Below are positions 1 to 6,846 of a stretch of 20,781 nucleotides of DNA, in pieces. A program made the translations under genes and the position numbers. Within the stretch, counting starts at the first letter, position 1. The number at the start of each line of letters is the position of its first letter. The DNA is from a virus. The stretch spans positions 1 through 20,781 of IMG/VR virus record IMGVR_UViG_3300045135_000832, one strand, 5' to 3'. The notes beneath the pieces are model-generated. The model was given only the letters and a program-made list of their open reading frames with translations, searched no databases and was not told the DNA's origin.

Positions 1-102
1 GGCAGTTAGAGGTTCCGCCGCAGGATTTGCCTTTGCTTATGTTGTTGATTTTAGACAAGTATTCGATGTCGAATGTGCTTGAACAGGCACGAAACAGCAG
101 GT
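1..102. other. Unassigned left edge with small dyads
   Basis: I see no convincing gene in this stretch on either strand. It holds a compact dyad at 61-74 (ATTCGA, two bases, TCGAAT). A quasi-palindrome follows directly at 75-90, with GTGC at 75-78 and GCAC at 87-90. The spacer of the first dyad is too short for an RNA hairpin, so a protein-binding site is more likely if it matters at all. It lies just beyond the presumed transcript end at about 103, where the leader of the next minus-strand gene to the left could begin. Confidence 0.3.
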
Positions 103-244
103 AAAAAAATCGAGCAGGGCGCTTTATCAGAATCAACACTGCAACTCAATTGCTACACCGGGTGACTCAAGGGTGGTGATTTTGGTTATGGTTGAAGCTA
201 CCAAATGCGCTAACATTCCGACACTTCACCGCGCCCTGCACGAT
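103..244 (-). terminator. Structured 3' element with U7 tract (terminator or small RNA)
   Basis: Read on the minus strand, a 14-nt arm at 244-231 pairs with an arm at 122-109, with 13 of 14 positions complementary around a perfect 9-bp GC-rich core. A run of seven T's at 109-103 follows immediately. The 108-nt interior holds smaller stems: a 6-bp one at 181-186/200-205 and a 4-bp one at 141-144/150-153. A strong stem followed by a U-tract is the signature of intrinsic termination, but the closing loop is far larger than usual. It may therefore be a folded RNA of about 140 nt released from the 3' end of the operon. It begins four bases after the stop of the last small ORF. Confidence 0.5.
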
Positions 245-248
245 CACT

Positions 249-344
249 TTAGAACGGCGGCTCTTCGCCATCATATGTTGGTTTCCAGACTACACTCACG
301 CCATGCATGGCTTTGATGTAATCCTCTAGGCAGCTACCCCACAT
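249..344 (-). CDS. Small 31-aa ORF, unknown function
   Basis: A 31-residue reading frame (MWGSCLEDYIKAMHG...GEEPPF) starts two bases after the stop of the Cys/His-rich protein gene and ends four bases before the paired 3' element. Its composition is ordinary for a folded small protein, with an amphipathic segment (LEDYIKAM) and an acidic-proline tail. The tight spacing fits the packed gene order of this operon. The ribosome-binding site is weak: a GGAG lies about 13 bases upstream, inside the preceding gene, so translation may depend on coupling. I do not recognise a family. Confidence 0.4.
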   Translation of the reverse strand: MWGSCLEDYIKAMHGVSVVWKPTYDGEEPPF

Positions 345-346
345 CT

Positions 347-724
347 TCAATCTTCATCTCCGTCATCATCGTGGTCGCCTTTGCCGTGACCGTGGTGCCC
401 GCCATGATGCCCGCCTTTGCCGCCGTGGCCCTTGCCCTCGCTTGGCGCGCTAGGCGCTTCTGCTGGGGCGCTAGGGGCCTCTGTGGCTGCTTCTGTCGCT
501 GTGTTGCTAGGTGTGTCTGGCCCATTGCCATACTGACCCATTGGGGCACCGCATTCTTTGTTTTGGCATGGCTTGATTTGTTCACATGCGCTTAGACCGA
601 AAAGCACAAAGAGCGCGGCTGAGTATAGCACTATTGCAAACCTGATTGGTTTGTCTGTTGCGGTTGTGGCTATTCTTCTTGGGCATAGCCTTCCCTGTTC
701 ACAGTCTTGGTTGCAGCAAATCAT
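347..724 (-). CDS. Cys/His-rich membrane protein or lipoprotein
   Basis: This 125-aa protein has three parts. The N-terminus carries clustered cysteines (C3, C4, C8, C14) in a CNQDCEQGRLCP context, a pattern I know from many small phage proteins and likely to bind metal. A hydrophobic segment at about residues 29-46 ends in a lipobox-like LSAC with Cys at 47. The remainder is low-complexity: Ala/Pro/Glu-rich at 74-96, then Gly/His/Lys-rich with seven histidines between 100 and 118, ending in an Asp/Glu run. The cytoplasmic head would be long for a lipoprotein signal, so it may instead be a type II membrane protein with the His-rich tail outside. A GGGGA ribosome-binding site precedes the ATG and overlaps the stop region of the upstream HTH gene. 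Function is unknown; metal sequestration or envelope interaction is speculation. Confidence 0.65.
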   Translation of the reverse strand: MICCNQDCEQGRLCPRRIATTATDKPIRFAIVLYSAALFVLFGLSACEQIKPCQNKECGAPMGQYGNGPDTPSNTATEAATEAPSAPAEAPSAPSEGKGHGGKGGHHGGHHGHGKGDHDDDGDED

Positions 725-733
725 GTATGTCCC

Positions 734-1036
734 CTATTTGCTTAATTTGCTTGAGTAGCCGCCTCTAATCTCTGCGATTCTGCGGCCTATTGTGCGCTCT
801 GATTTTCCGATTATCTGTGCAATCTCTGATCTATTTTTCCCCGCGACCAGAGCGGCACGAATTTTCATTTCCTCAGTTTGCTCTTTTTTGTGCCACTGAT
901 TTGTGTGTGGCTTTCCGAAGTAGAATGCTGGATTGGGCGCCATGAGTGGATTGGCTTTTACATCAATCGCATTTTGTGCCTTCCACGCTTTGTAATACAG
1001 ATCCTGATACCGATCTGTTTGCATTTTGCTTTTCAA
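734..1036 (-). CDS. Small HTH DNA-binding protein
   Basis: This is a 100-aa basic protein. The C-terminal half (about residues 56-95) reads as a helix-turn-helix of the resolvase/sigma-like type: a helix, then RSEIAQIIGKSERTIGRRIAEI with the recognition helix around SERTIGRRI. The N-terminal half is rich in aromatic residues and Lys and has no recognisable fold. I chose the TTG at 1036 because a GGAG sits seven bases upstream. The next ATG at 1024 has no comparable site. This choice makes the gene overlap its upstream neighbour by 74 bases in another frame. It probably regulates transcription of phage or host genes, or binds DNA during replication; the target is unknown. Confidence 0.6.
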   Translation of the reverse strand: MKSKMQTDRYQDLYYKAWKAQNAIDVKANPLMAPNPAFYFGKPHTNQWHKKEQTEEMKIRAALVAGKNRSEIAQIIGKSERTIGRRIAEIRGGYSSKLSK

Positions 1037-1181
1037 TTGATTTCTCCAGAATGTCTAGAAGCGCGTGAATTTCCTCTCCGCGCTGCTTTCCGTATGGCAA
1101 GTCTAGGCGCTCAGCGTCGTAAATCATTACATTAGCTTTGCGCCGTAACTGCCTGATAATGCCGGAAATTACTACGTCCAC
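963..1181 (-). CDS. 72-aa protein of unknown function
   Basis: The frame is open from 1232, but the likely start is the GTG at 1181, seven bases after a GGGAG ribosome-binding site located inside the DUF3846-like gene. It overlaps that gene's end by ten bases. The protein has a basic N-terminal helix (IIRQLRRKA), then a mixed segment with YDAERLDLPYGK and a helical stretch (GEEIHALLDILEKSIEKQ). The last 20 or so residues are encoded under the start of the HTH gene. No family is recognised. An alternative start is the ATG at 1127, which would leave a 54-aa protein. Confidence 0.5.
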   Translation of the reverse strand: MDVVISGIIRQLRRKANVMIYDAERLDLPYGKQRGEEIHALLDILEKSIEKQNANRSVSGSVLQSVEGTKCD

Positions 1182-1399
1182 TTCGCATCTCCCTTGAGAA
1201 CGATTGCTGGCCCTACGATGCCAGTTCCACACAGTTTTGTTGCCTGCTCGTTGAATGGCAATCCACGCAGAAGCCCCTCTTCGTTTACGAGAATTTGCCA
1301 GTCTCTATGCGTTGGTGAGCGAACCATTTCGACATATCCACCAACGATCTTTTGCGCCTCTTCCAGTGTAGGCGCGGTTTCATCAAACACATGCAGCAT
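1172..1399 (-). CDS. DUF3846-like phage protein
   Basis: This 75-aa protein matches the pattern I know for DUF3846: a GGYVEMV segment near residues 20-26, then ILVNEEGLLRGLPFN at about 36-50, and a closing IVGPAIVLKGD at about 61-71. Members are small acidic phage proteins of undetermined role, usually among early or accessory genes. The ATG is preceded by AGGGGA at a five-base spacing, and upstream of that by a CTAGAAAA element and further CTAG motifs. The gene follows the primase-helicase gene after a 54-base gap and is the first of a chain of overlapping small genes. Confidence 0.7.
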   Translation of the reverse strand: MLHVFDETAPTLEEAQKIVGGYVEMVRSPTHRDWQILVNEEGLLRGLPFNEQATKLCGTGIVGPAIVLKGDAKWT

Positions 1400-1460
1400 T
1401 ACGATCCCCTTTTCTAGATGTATGGGATTTCTAGCATAATATACTAGACAAGTCTATAGA
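1400..1460. promoter_or_regulatory. Cluster of CTAG motifs before the small-gene block
   Basis: The gap between the primase-helicase stop and the DUF3846-like start holds three CTAG motifs (1414-1417, 1431-1434, 1444-1447) plus the 8-bp palindrome TCTATAGA at 1453-1460. The two motifs nearest the gene both read CTAGAAA on the minus strand, 17 bases apart. On the minus strand an AT-rich TATATTAT resembles a -10 element, but I find no good -35 at the right spacing. The site could be an operator, a promoter for the last small genes, or both. Confidence 0.35.
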
Positions 1461-3667
1461 TTTTCACGACCTGTGCGGGGCTGATACGTCCCGCTATCCA
1501 GCGGCCCACTTACAACGCCAAGCCATTTCTTAGCGCCTTGTGGCGACTGTCTGTATGTATCTACGCGGCCCATGTTCTGAAGCTTTGTGACAAGCTGTTT
1601 GACTGTTGCCTCGCCAAGGTTTTGCAGCGCAATGATGCATGGCTCTGTTGGCTCAGATGTTCTGGCGCTCTCATAGATGCCATCTGTTGCTCCGCCCTTG
1701 GTGACAGCATTGCCTTGGATCTCGCGCATGCGGATGAATTCGAACACATGCTCTAGGCGTTCTCTCACGAGGTTTGAGCCTTGCAGGTTTGCAATCTCTT
1801 GGCTGCGATCTTCGAGCAGGCCAGTGTTTGGGTTGCGGATGAAGTTCCTGATTTCCCGGTTTGCTGGGCCGTTTGACTTTACGACTGCGCCATCGAACAC
1901 GGCATTGCGAGTGTAGGGGATTTGCAAATCTTTGCACCGTGCGCGCGCCACCCCTTCTTCGACCTGCCACACGGCGAATGCTGATCGGACGCCATCTACA
2001 ATGGCTGAGGTGCCGCGAATAAGGTTTCTCGCTTGCTCTGGCGTTGTGATGGGCTCGTTGTCTTTGATCTTGGCCATGTGGTGGTTGACCATGACTGTGG
2101 CGCCTGTTTCCGTTGCGATCTGCGCAAGTAGGCCCATGAACGCTGCCCCGGCTGCGGGGTCTGCGTTTACGTCAGCGTGAACGAATGAAGCCATTGGGTC
2201 CACGATGATAAGGGCTAGGTCATCTATCTCTAGGATTTGTTCGTATAGACGATCAAAATCAGGCGACACCATGTAGGTATTGTCGGCTTTCATCATGATT
2301 GGAAACACGCCGCCTTCGTTGGGCAGCGGTATCACGAACAATTCGTGGAGATAATCTTCGCGCTCCCGCATTGGATCTAGGCGCTCAATACGGCGATGCA
2401 GTTCGCCGCGATCATCTTCGGCTGACAGAATGATTGCGCTTCCGTGATGCGCCACAAGCCCTCCGAAAGAGTTCTGCATGCCCTTTCCTGACGCAACTTT
2501 CATGGCGAGATCTAAGGTCATCATGCCCTTGCCGCTGTCCCCGGCTGCAGCGAAAACCACTGGAACGCCAAGCGGAATGGTGTCACCGATTAGAAACTTC
2601 TGGACGGGTGCTGGCCCTGCAAACTGGTTCTTAGCCAGAAGGCTCCCATCCTTGAGTGAGATGGTTTTTTTGACTTTGTTATTGGGCGCGCTGAGGAACC
2701 GACCAATGTCGAAGCCCTCTTCTATGGCGTCGGCTGCGTCCCACTTCTTTGGCTTGCCTTGTGGGGGCGTAAGCATTGTGACGGACTTAGCCCCGGCATT
2801 GACCGCCAGTTCTTGGACAAGCTTTGCCAGCTTCATGCCTGCCTGATCGTTGTCAGGCCATATGACGAGTTCTTTACCGTGAAGCGGCGAAAAGTCGAAT
2901 TTGTGCTTTGTATTTGCCGAAAGCATTCCGGCCCCGCCAATGGTGCATGTGGCGGTATAGCCTAGTTTGGTCAGTGCATCCGCGCATTTTTCCCCTTCGA
3001 CCCAAATGATTCGGTCTGATCTAGCAATGTCTGGAAGATTGTAGAGGGGGCGTGATTCTGGCAGGCGCGGAAACTGGCGAAACTCTTTTTTCGCGTTCCC
3101 TTCTGCATCCAGAACAATTTCACCTGTTTCGTCCCTTTCGATGTAGCGACGGACTGCAACGAGAATTTCGCCATCCTCTGACAGATACAGATATTCTCCA
3201 TCATGAGGCGTATTTGCGTCAATGATTGTTTTGCGCCTCTGTTGCGCAGGTTCTGTTTGCTGTGTGTTTTCAGATGGTTGGCTGACTAAGTTAATGTTGA
3301 TTGGGTTCATCGGCGGAGCTGGTCTGTCGGCTCTCAGATAGGATTCGAAGTGCGCCGCCACTTGCTTGATGTTCCATCCATATGCCGCCATCAGGATTTT
3401 GGTAATGCCGCCGATGCCTTCATGCGTGTTGAAATCTTTTCCACGCATGAAGTTTTGGCTCATGGGATCGATGTCGATCTTGAGCGACTGCCCGGCTTCC
3501 CCTGACAGAGAGCCGATATAGAACTCATTACGAACAACTCTACCGTTTGGGTAGGCTCGTTTTAATTCATCGATCTGCACATGACGCGGCACTTTGTCCG
3601 TAATCTGAGCAACAACATCTTCGTTACCAACACTATATCTTGTGTTGTCATACACTCGGAATGTCAT
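1454..3667 (-). CDS. Toprim / RepA-like AAA primase-helicase
   Basis: This 737-aa protein combines a Toprim-type primase domain with a RecA-fold helicase domain. Toprim motifs are EGE at residues 224-226 and DND at 272-274 (in VIWPDNDQAG). Walker A is GDSGKGM at 376-382, which fits the RepA/AAA_25 group. Walker B is LIIVD at 486-490, followed by a VNHHM sensor-like segment at 527-531 and RGTSAIVDGVRSA at 551-563. I see no N-terminal zinc finger; the first 110 residues are uncharacterised and a Gln/Pro-rich linker follows at about 117-142. Such fused enzymes prime and unwind DNA at phage forks. The ATG at 3667 has a GGGA ribosome-binding site, with a perfect 12-bp hairpin just upstream. Confidence 0.85.
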   Translation of the reverse strand: MTFRVYDNTRYSVGNEDVVAQITDKVPRHVQIDELKRAYPNGRVVRNEFYIGSLSGEAGQSLKIDIDPMSQNFMRGKDFNTHEGIGGITKILMAAYGWNIKQVAAHFESYLRADRPAPPMNPININLVSQPSENTQQTEPAQQRRKTIIDANTPHDGEYLYLSEDGEILVAVRRYIERDETGEIVLDAEGNAKKEFRQFPRLPESRPLYNLPDIARSDRIIWVEGEKCADALTKLGYTATCTIGGAGMLSANTKHKFDFSPLHGKELVIWPDNDQAGMKLAKLVQELAVNAGAKSVTMLTPPQGKPKKWDAADAIEEGFDIGRFLSAPNNKVKKTISLKDGSLLAKNQFAGPAPVQKFLIGDTIPLGVPVVFAAAGDSGKGMMTLDLAMKVASGKGMQNSFGGLVAHHGSAIILSAEDDRGELHRRIERLDPMREREDYLHELFVIPLPNEGGVFPIMMKADNTYMVSPDFDRLYEQILEIDDLALIIVDPMASFVHADVNADPAAGAAFMGLLAQIATETGATVMVNHHMAKIKDNEPITTPEQARNLIRGTSAIVDGVRSAFAVWQVEEGVARARCKDLQIPYTRNAVFDGAVVKSNGPANREIRNFIRNPNTGLLEDRSQEIANLQGSNLVRERLEHVFEFIRMREIQGNAVTKGGATDGIYESARTSEPTEPCIIALQNLGEATVKQLVTKLQNMGRVDTYRQSPQGAKKWLGVVSGPLDSGTYQPRTGRENL

Positions 3668-3698
3668 TATATTGTCCCTATCTACCTTTTGGTGGTCC

Positions 3699-3739
3699 TA
3701 AAGGCTGGCGTATTGACCCTCCACCCGCGCCAGCCTTTA
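3699..3739 (-). promoter_or_regulatory. Perfect 12-bp intergenic stem-loop
   Basis: The arms at 3739-3728 and 3710-3699 (TAAAGGCTGGCG and its complement) pair perfectly around a 17-nt loop. The stem begins with the stop codon of the Cas4-like nuclease and ends about 30 bases before the primase-helicase ATG. No T-run follows on either strand, so it is not a typical intrinsic terminator. It is more likely an mRNA processing, stabilising or translation-control element between the two genes. The loop carries GGTGG, which could pair with a CCACC just downstream of the stem. Confidence 0.55.
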
Positions 3740-4525
3740 CTCCCCTTTCCAGCAAACGTCGCTGTATTCGCAGAACTTGCAAAGAAAGAAGTCTTTATTT
3801 TGCGCTATGCGGGGCAGGATGTCACCCGCCTTTGAGGCAGTCAATATGTTTACGGCCTTATCGCTAGACGCTTGGGCCAAAGCAGAGTTGAACGGCACCA
3901 ACTCGTAGTAAATCTCGCTGGTGTTTTTATTCACAACAGTAAACAGCGCGGGGTTTTCCGTTAACTCCATGTATGCCTGATACAGAGCGATCTGCGCTGC
4001 ATATGTTGGGTTTGCCTTTGCCACTCCATGCCGAACAAATTCCTTGAACTTCTTGTCGTTGGCGGACTTGTTTTCCCACAGGCATGGGTAGCCCATAGCT
4101 ACGGGGCCCTCACAGATCACCCCGTCTATGTGGCCTTTGATTTCATCATTGGCGATAGAGAATCCGAACTGCTTACCCATGCTGTCCTCGGTGCGCAGAT
4201 CAAACCCGGCGTCACGTAGCCACTTGGCGGCGTAATCTTCAATTGCGTGGCCGAACTCAAAGATGCGCAGCGTTTGCGCGCTGAACTCTGAGCCTTCATC
4301 TTGCGGGTAATTGAGATAGCGATACTGAATTTTGCGTGCGCATTCGTCACCGATGCTGGATGCGCCAAGATATTTGCGGCGCTCTCTCTTGCTGTTCTGC
4401 TCAACAATGGCTGCATCCACGGCCTCTGCAATCAGCTTTGTCGTTGGGTCTACTTCCTCAGAACGGGATGCTTGTAGGAGGCCAAGTGCCCGTTGACTGA
4501 TAGTATTTTTCTTCGAGTTTGGCAC
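3737..4525 (-). CDS. Cas4/AddB-like PD-(D/E)XK nuclease with Fe-S cysteines
   Basis: This 262-aa protein has the RecB-family nuclease order: His93 in EFGHAIEDYAAKWL, Asp134 in KGHIDGVI, Glu151 and Lys153 in LWENKS, and Gln178 in YAAQIALYQAY. One N-terminal cysteine (C62) and three C-terminal cysteines (C249, C252, C258, spaced CX2CX5C) match the 4Fe-4S layout of Cas4 and AddB. The likely role is exonuclease processing of DNA ends for phage recombination or replication; there is no CRISPR context here. The start is a GTG at 4525 served by GGAGG about nine bases upstream. It lies inside the preceding small gene, giving a 68-base overlap, and a CTAGAAAA element sits just before the ribosome-binding site. 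Confidence 0.8.
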   Translation of the reverse strand: MPNSKKNTISQRALGLLQASRSEEVDPTTKLIAEAVDAAIVEQNSKRERRKYLGASSIGDECARKIQYRYLNYPQDEGSEFSAQTLRIFEFGHAIEDYAAKWLRDAGFDLRTEDSMGKQFGFSIANDEIKGHIDGVICEGPVAMGYPCLWENKSANDKKFKEFVRHGVAKANPTYAAQIALYQAYMELTENPALFTVVNKNTSEIYYELVPFNSALAQASSDKAVNILTASKAGDILPRIAQNKDFFLCKFCEYSDVCWKGE

Positions 4526-4682
4526 AGCTGACTTCCTCCGTTAATTTTCTAGCTTCCTGCAGCGCAAAGATCAGGACGTGAACTTGGTCCTCGGTCAAAT
4601 CGCAGAATCGCGTTTCCCAGCCAAACTTGCTGAGTATGTATGCCAGCTCTTCTATAGCTGGCTTTGCTATCAGATCATCCAT
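4458..4682 (-). CDS. 74-aa protein of unknown function
   Basis: This is a small acidic, mainly helical protein with a hydrophobic core pattern (IEELAYILSKFGWETRF, then DQVHVLIFALQEARKLTEEV). Its ATG at 4682 has GAGAGGG five bases upstream, and the gene begins nine bases after the stop of the acidic 104-aa gene. The last 22 codons run under the start of the Cas4-like nuclease in another frame. No family is recognised. Its position suggests an accessory factor of the replication operon. Confidence 0.55.
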   Translation of the reverse strand: MDDLIAKPAIEELAYILSKFGWETRFCDLTEDQVHVLIFALQEARKLTEEVSCAKLEEKYYQSTGTWPPTSIPF

Positions 4683-4690
4683 TGTCCCTC

Positions 4691-5005
4691 TCAGTGCATG
4701 GTTTCTTCATCTGTATCCAAGATCAGATCCATGAGCCGATACATCTCGTCCTTGTCTTTGTTCTTGTTCATGAACTGTAGAGACAGGGTTGTTGTATCTA
4801 GCTCAATGATTGCTGACCCGAACAAAACTTCTGATTCGTCGGACTCGTGGTCGTTGATCATCTCCCGGATTATCTCGTTTGCTTTTTCGTGAATTTCTTC
4901 AACATCTGACGCATCGCTGCAAAAGCAAATGATATCGTGCTCGACGGTGCTCACCTCGTGATCTTCCATCAGTGCCATGAGAAGATTCATTTCAAACCGT
5001 GCCAT
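4691..5005 (-). CDS. Acidic 104-aa protein of unknown function
   Basis: This strongly acidic protein (many Asp/Glu, for example in EDHEVSTVEHD, NDHESDESEV and DTDEETMH) shows alternating helices and strands and no membrane segment. The ATG at 5005 follows AAGGAG with a ten-base spacer. A TTG at 5008 would have an ideal seven-base spacer and is a real alternative, adding one residue. The gene overlaps the end of the 53-aa gene by about 14 bases. No family is recognised; acidic small phage proteins sometimes act as DNA mimics, but nothing here proves that. Confidence 0.55.
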   Translation of the reverse strand: MARFEMNLLMALMEDHEVSTVEHDIICFCSDASDVEEIHEKANEIIREMINDHESDESEVLFGSAIIELDTTTLSLQFMNKNKDKDEMYRLMDLILDTDEETMH

Positions 5006-5153
5006 CAATGTGTGACTCCTTCTTGCCGTATCGCAAGCTTACAGCCAAATCTGCCAAAAGGTGTGGTAAATCTTTTGGAGGGATGGTGGCAGTTTTTTCG
5101 CTGCCAACCCATACCTCAAGGCCGTGCTCTGTGATCTGCCACGCTGGCCTCAT
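4992..5153 (-). CDS. 53-aa protein coupled to the helicase gene
   Basis: This short frame starts with an ATG that overlaps the helicase stop as ATGA, the classic translational-coupling arrangement. A GGAG lies eight bases upstream inside the helicase gene. The product (MRPAWQITEHGLEVWVGSEK, then TATIPPKDLPHLLADLAVSLRYGKK) reads as two or three beta-strands followed by a helix, with normal composition. It fills what would otherwise be a 140-base hole in a tightly packed operon. Its end overlaps the next gene's start. No family name is known to me. Confidence 0.65.
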   Translation of the reverse strand: MRPAWQITEHGLEVWVGSEKTATIPPKDLPHLLADLAVSLRYGKKESHIDGTV

Positions 5154-6820
5154 AGGTAACGCTCCACGAAGTTATCGATGTTGCGCTTGTTCCACAGGTA
5201 GCCAAGCATGCAGGACGCTTTGTATTTGGTCCACGAGAAGTCCATGAAGTTGACGTGAACGCCCTGAGCGGCCAGCAGGCTGCGCTGCTTTTCACTCATC
5301 TTCTGGTCCAGCCACCGCTTGGTTTTCTTTGCGGAATTACCATCTTCGATCTCACGCAAGAAATCATCCGCCGCTGCTGTTGCCTGTGCCTTGCCGCCCA
5401 CCGACAGGATTTTGACACGACTGCCTGTTTCGTTTTTCTTACCGAACGCCACAGACACTTCGCCAGTGTTGGCAACGCCAACAAAGCCAGAGAAGCCCAG
5501 TGCCATCATGAGGGCGCCATTGCCGAACAAGTCGATCCAGCGGAACGGCGACATAGCCATCAAGTCGTATTCTGTGAGCGTAAACTCTTCCAGAACTTCC
5601 TTCTCTTGGCCACGGAATGCATGGCCACAGAACGGGCACTCACGAATGTTGACAGCCAGCTCAGAGCCACAGTCCGGGCATTCCTTTGTCGGGGAATCAA
5701 ATTCTTCTTCGCGCTTCGGCTTACCGTCTAGGTTCACGTCCTCATCGATTGAGCCGTGCGTCAGGACGCTTGTGCCAAAGTCCATAACGATGCAGTCGGT
5801 CTTTACGACGCCGGGGAACTCTTCTGGGTTTACGGTGCGCAGGCCACGGCCAATCATCTGCACCATGGTGCCCTTCTGCGAACATGGCCGTGTGAGCACC
5901 ACACAGGACACAGGAGGGGCATCAAAGCCTTCTGTAAGCACTGCCACGTTGACGACCACTTGCACGTCCCCATGGGCCAAATCATGCAGTATCTGGGCAC
6001 GCTCGTCTTTGGGGGTGTCTCCAGTCACGACCTCGGAATGAACGTCGTGCTCTAGGAACACTTCATTCAGCGCCATTGCGTGATTGATCGTGCTGCAGAA
6101 CACAACGGTCTTGCGATCCCCAGCCTTTTCCTTCCACTCTTTGACGACGCTCTGGTTGATCACTTGGCGGTTCATAATTGCTTCGACCTCTTCCATGTCG
6201 AAGTCGTTGCCACGCCGTGAAACGTTTTCCAGCTCACCGGAAACGCCCAAGTCGATCACATATGTCTTTGGCTTCACGAGGAAGCCTTCACGGATTAAAG
6301 TCGTGATTTCAATCTGGTGCGCGCAGTTGGTGAACACGTCGCGCAGACCCTTGCCATCGCCACGATTTGGTGTGGCTGTGAACCCCACGATCTCCGCGCT
6401 TGGGTTGTCGTTGCGGACTGCATTGATCACCTTGCGGTATGTATCAGCGGCTGCATGGTGGCTTTCGTCTACCACCACCATGTCAAATTTGGGGCGCCGC
6501 TCTAGATTCCTATCGCGCGAGATTGTCTGCACCATAGAGAATACGGCATTGCCATCCCAGTGCTTTACGGTGCCGTTTACGATGCTGGTTGTGATGTAGG
6601 GATTTACGCGCTCAAACTTGGCTTTGTTCTGCTCTACCAACTCGTCTCGGTGTTGGATTACCAAAACCTTTTTGCCATCCTTGTAGCGTTTGCCAATGAG
6701 GGCTGAGAGCATGATTGTTTTGCCAGCCCCTGTAGGGGCGACAACGATGGTGTTTCCGTGCTTATCAAGCGCCTTACAGGCATCAGCAACGGCCACCTCT
6801 TGGTAGGGGCGCAGTAGCAT
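5150..6820 (-). CDS. SF2 DEAD/DEAH-type helicase with zinc ribbon
   Basis: With the start at 6820 the protein has 556 residues. Superfamily 2 motifs are clear: Walker A APTGAGKT at 28-35, DESH at 118-121, TATP at 148-151, TEGFDAP at about 296-302, and motif VI QMIGRGLR at 321-328. A zinc ribbon follows with cysteines 381, 384, 395 and 398 (CPDCG...CPFCG). The group resembles RecG/UvsW/type III restriction-like DNA helicases that phages use to remodel forks or recombination intermediates. I chose the ATG at 6820 because GGAG lies six bases upstream; in-frame alternatives at 6832 (ATG) and 6865 (GTG) lack a convincing site. The 94-base gap upstream carries unusual RNA structure. Confidence 0.85.
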   Translation of the reverse strand: MLLRPYQEVAVADACKALDKHGNTIVVAPTGAGKTIMLSALIGKRYKDGKKVLVIQHRDELVEQNKAKFERVNPYITTSIVNGTVKHWDGNAVFSMVQTISRDRNLERRPKFDMVVVDESHHAAADTYRKVINAVRNDNPSAEIVGFTATPNRGDGKGLRDVFTNCAHQIEITTLIREGFLVKPKTYVIDLGVSGELENVSRRGNDFDMEEVEAIMNRQVINQSVVKEWKEKAGDRKTVVFCSTINHAMALNEVFLEHDVHSEVVTGDTPKDERAQILHDLAHGDVQVVVNVAVLTEGFDAPPVSCVVLTRPCSQKGTMVQMIGRGLRTVNPEEFPGVVKTDCIVMDFGTSVLTHGSIDEDVNLDGKPKREEEFDSPTKECPDCGSELAVNIRECPFCGHAFRGQEKEVLEEFTLTEYDLMAMSPFRWIDLFGNGALMMALGFSGFVGVANTGEVSVAFGKKNETGSRVKILSVGGKAQATAAADDFLREIEDGNSAKKTKRWLDQKMSEKQRSLLAAQGVHVNFMDFSWTKYKASCMLGYLWNKRNIDNFVERYL

Positions 6821-6846
6821 GTGGGGCTCCATTTTTCTAGAAAGTC

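Noticed and set aside
109-244. A tRNA or tRNA-like gene with a GCAGGGC/GCCCTGC acceptor-like pair.
   Set aside because: The interior is too long and no recognisable T-arm, anticodon arm or CCA context was found.
188-310. Short plus-strand ORF of 40 residues (MVEATKCANIPTLHRALHDH...).
   Set aside because: It overlaps the paired 3' element and the 31-aa minus ORF and has no ribosome-binding site.
3692-3739. A pseudoknot between the loop GGTGG and downstream CCACC near the 12-bp stem.
   Set aside because: The connecting strand of about three bases is too short to span a 12-bp stem in a standard H-type fold.
5319-6041. 240-aa plus-strand open frame opposite the helicase gene.
   Set aside because: It is antisense shadow of a helicase with intact motifs, and its composition is Ser/Pro/Arg-rich without any family pattern.
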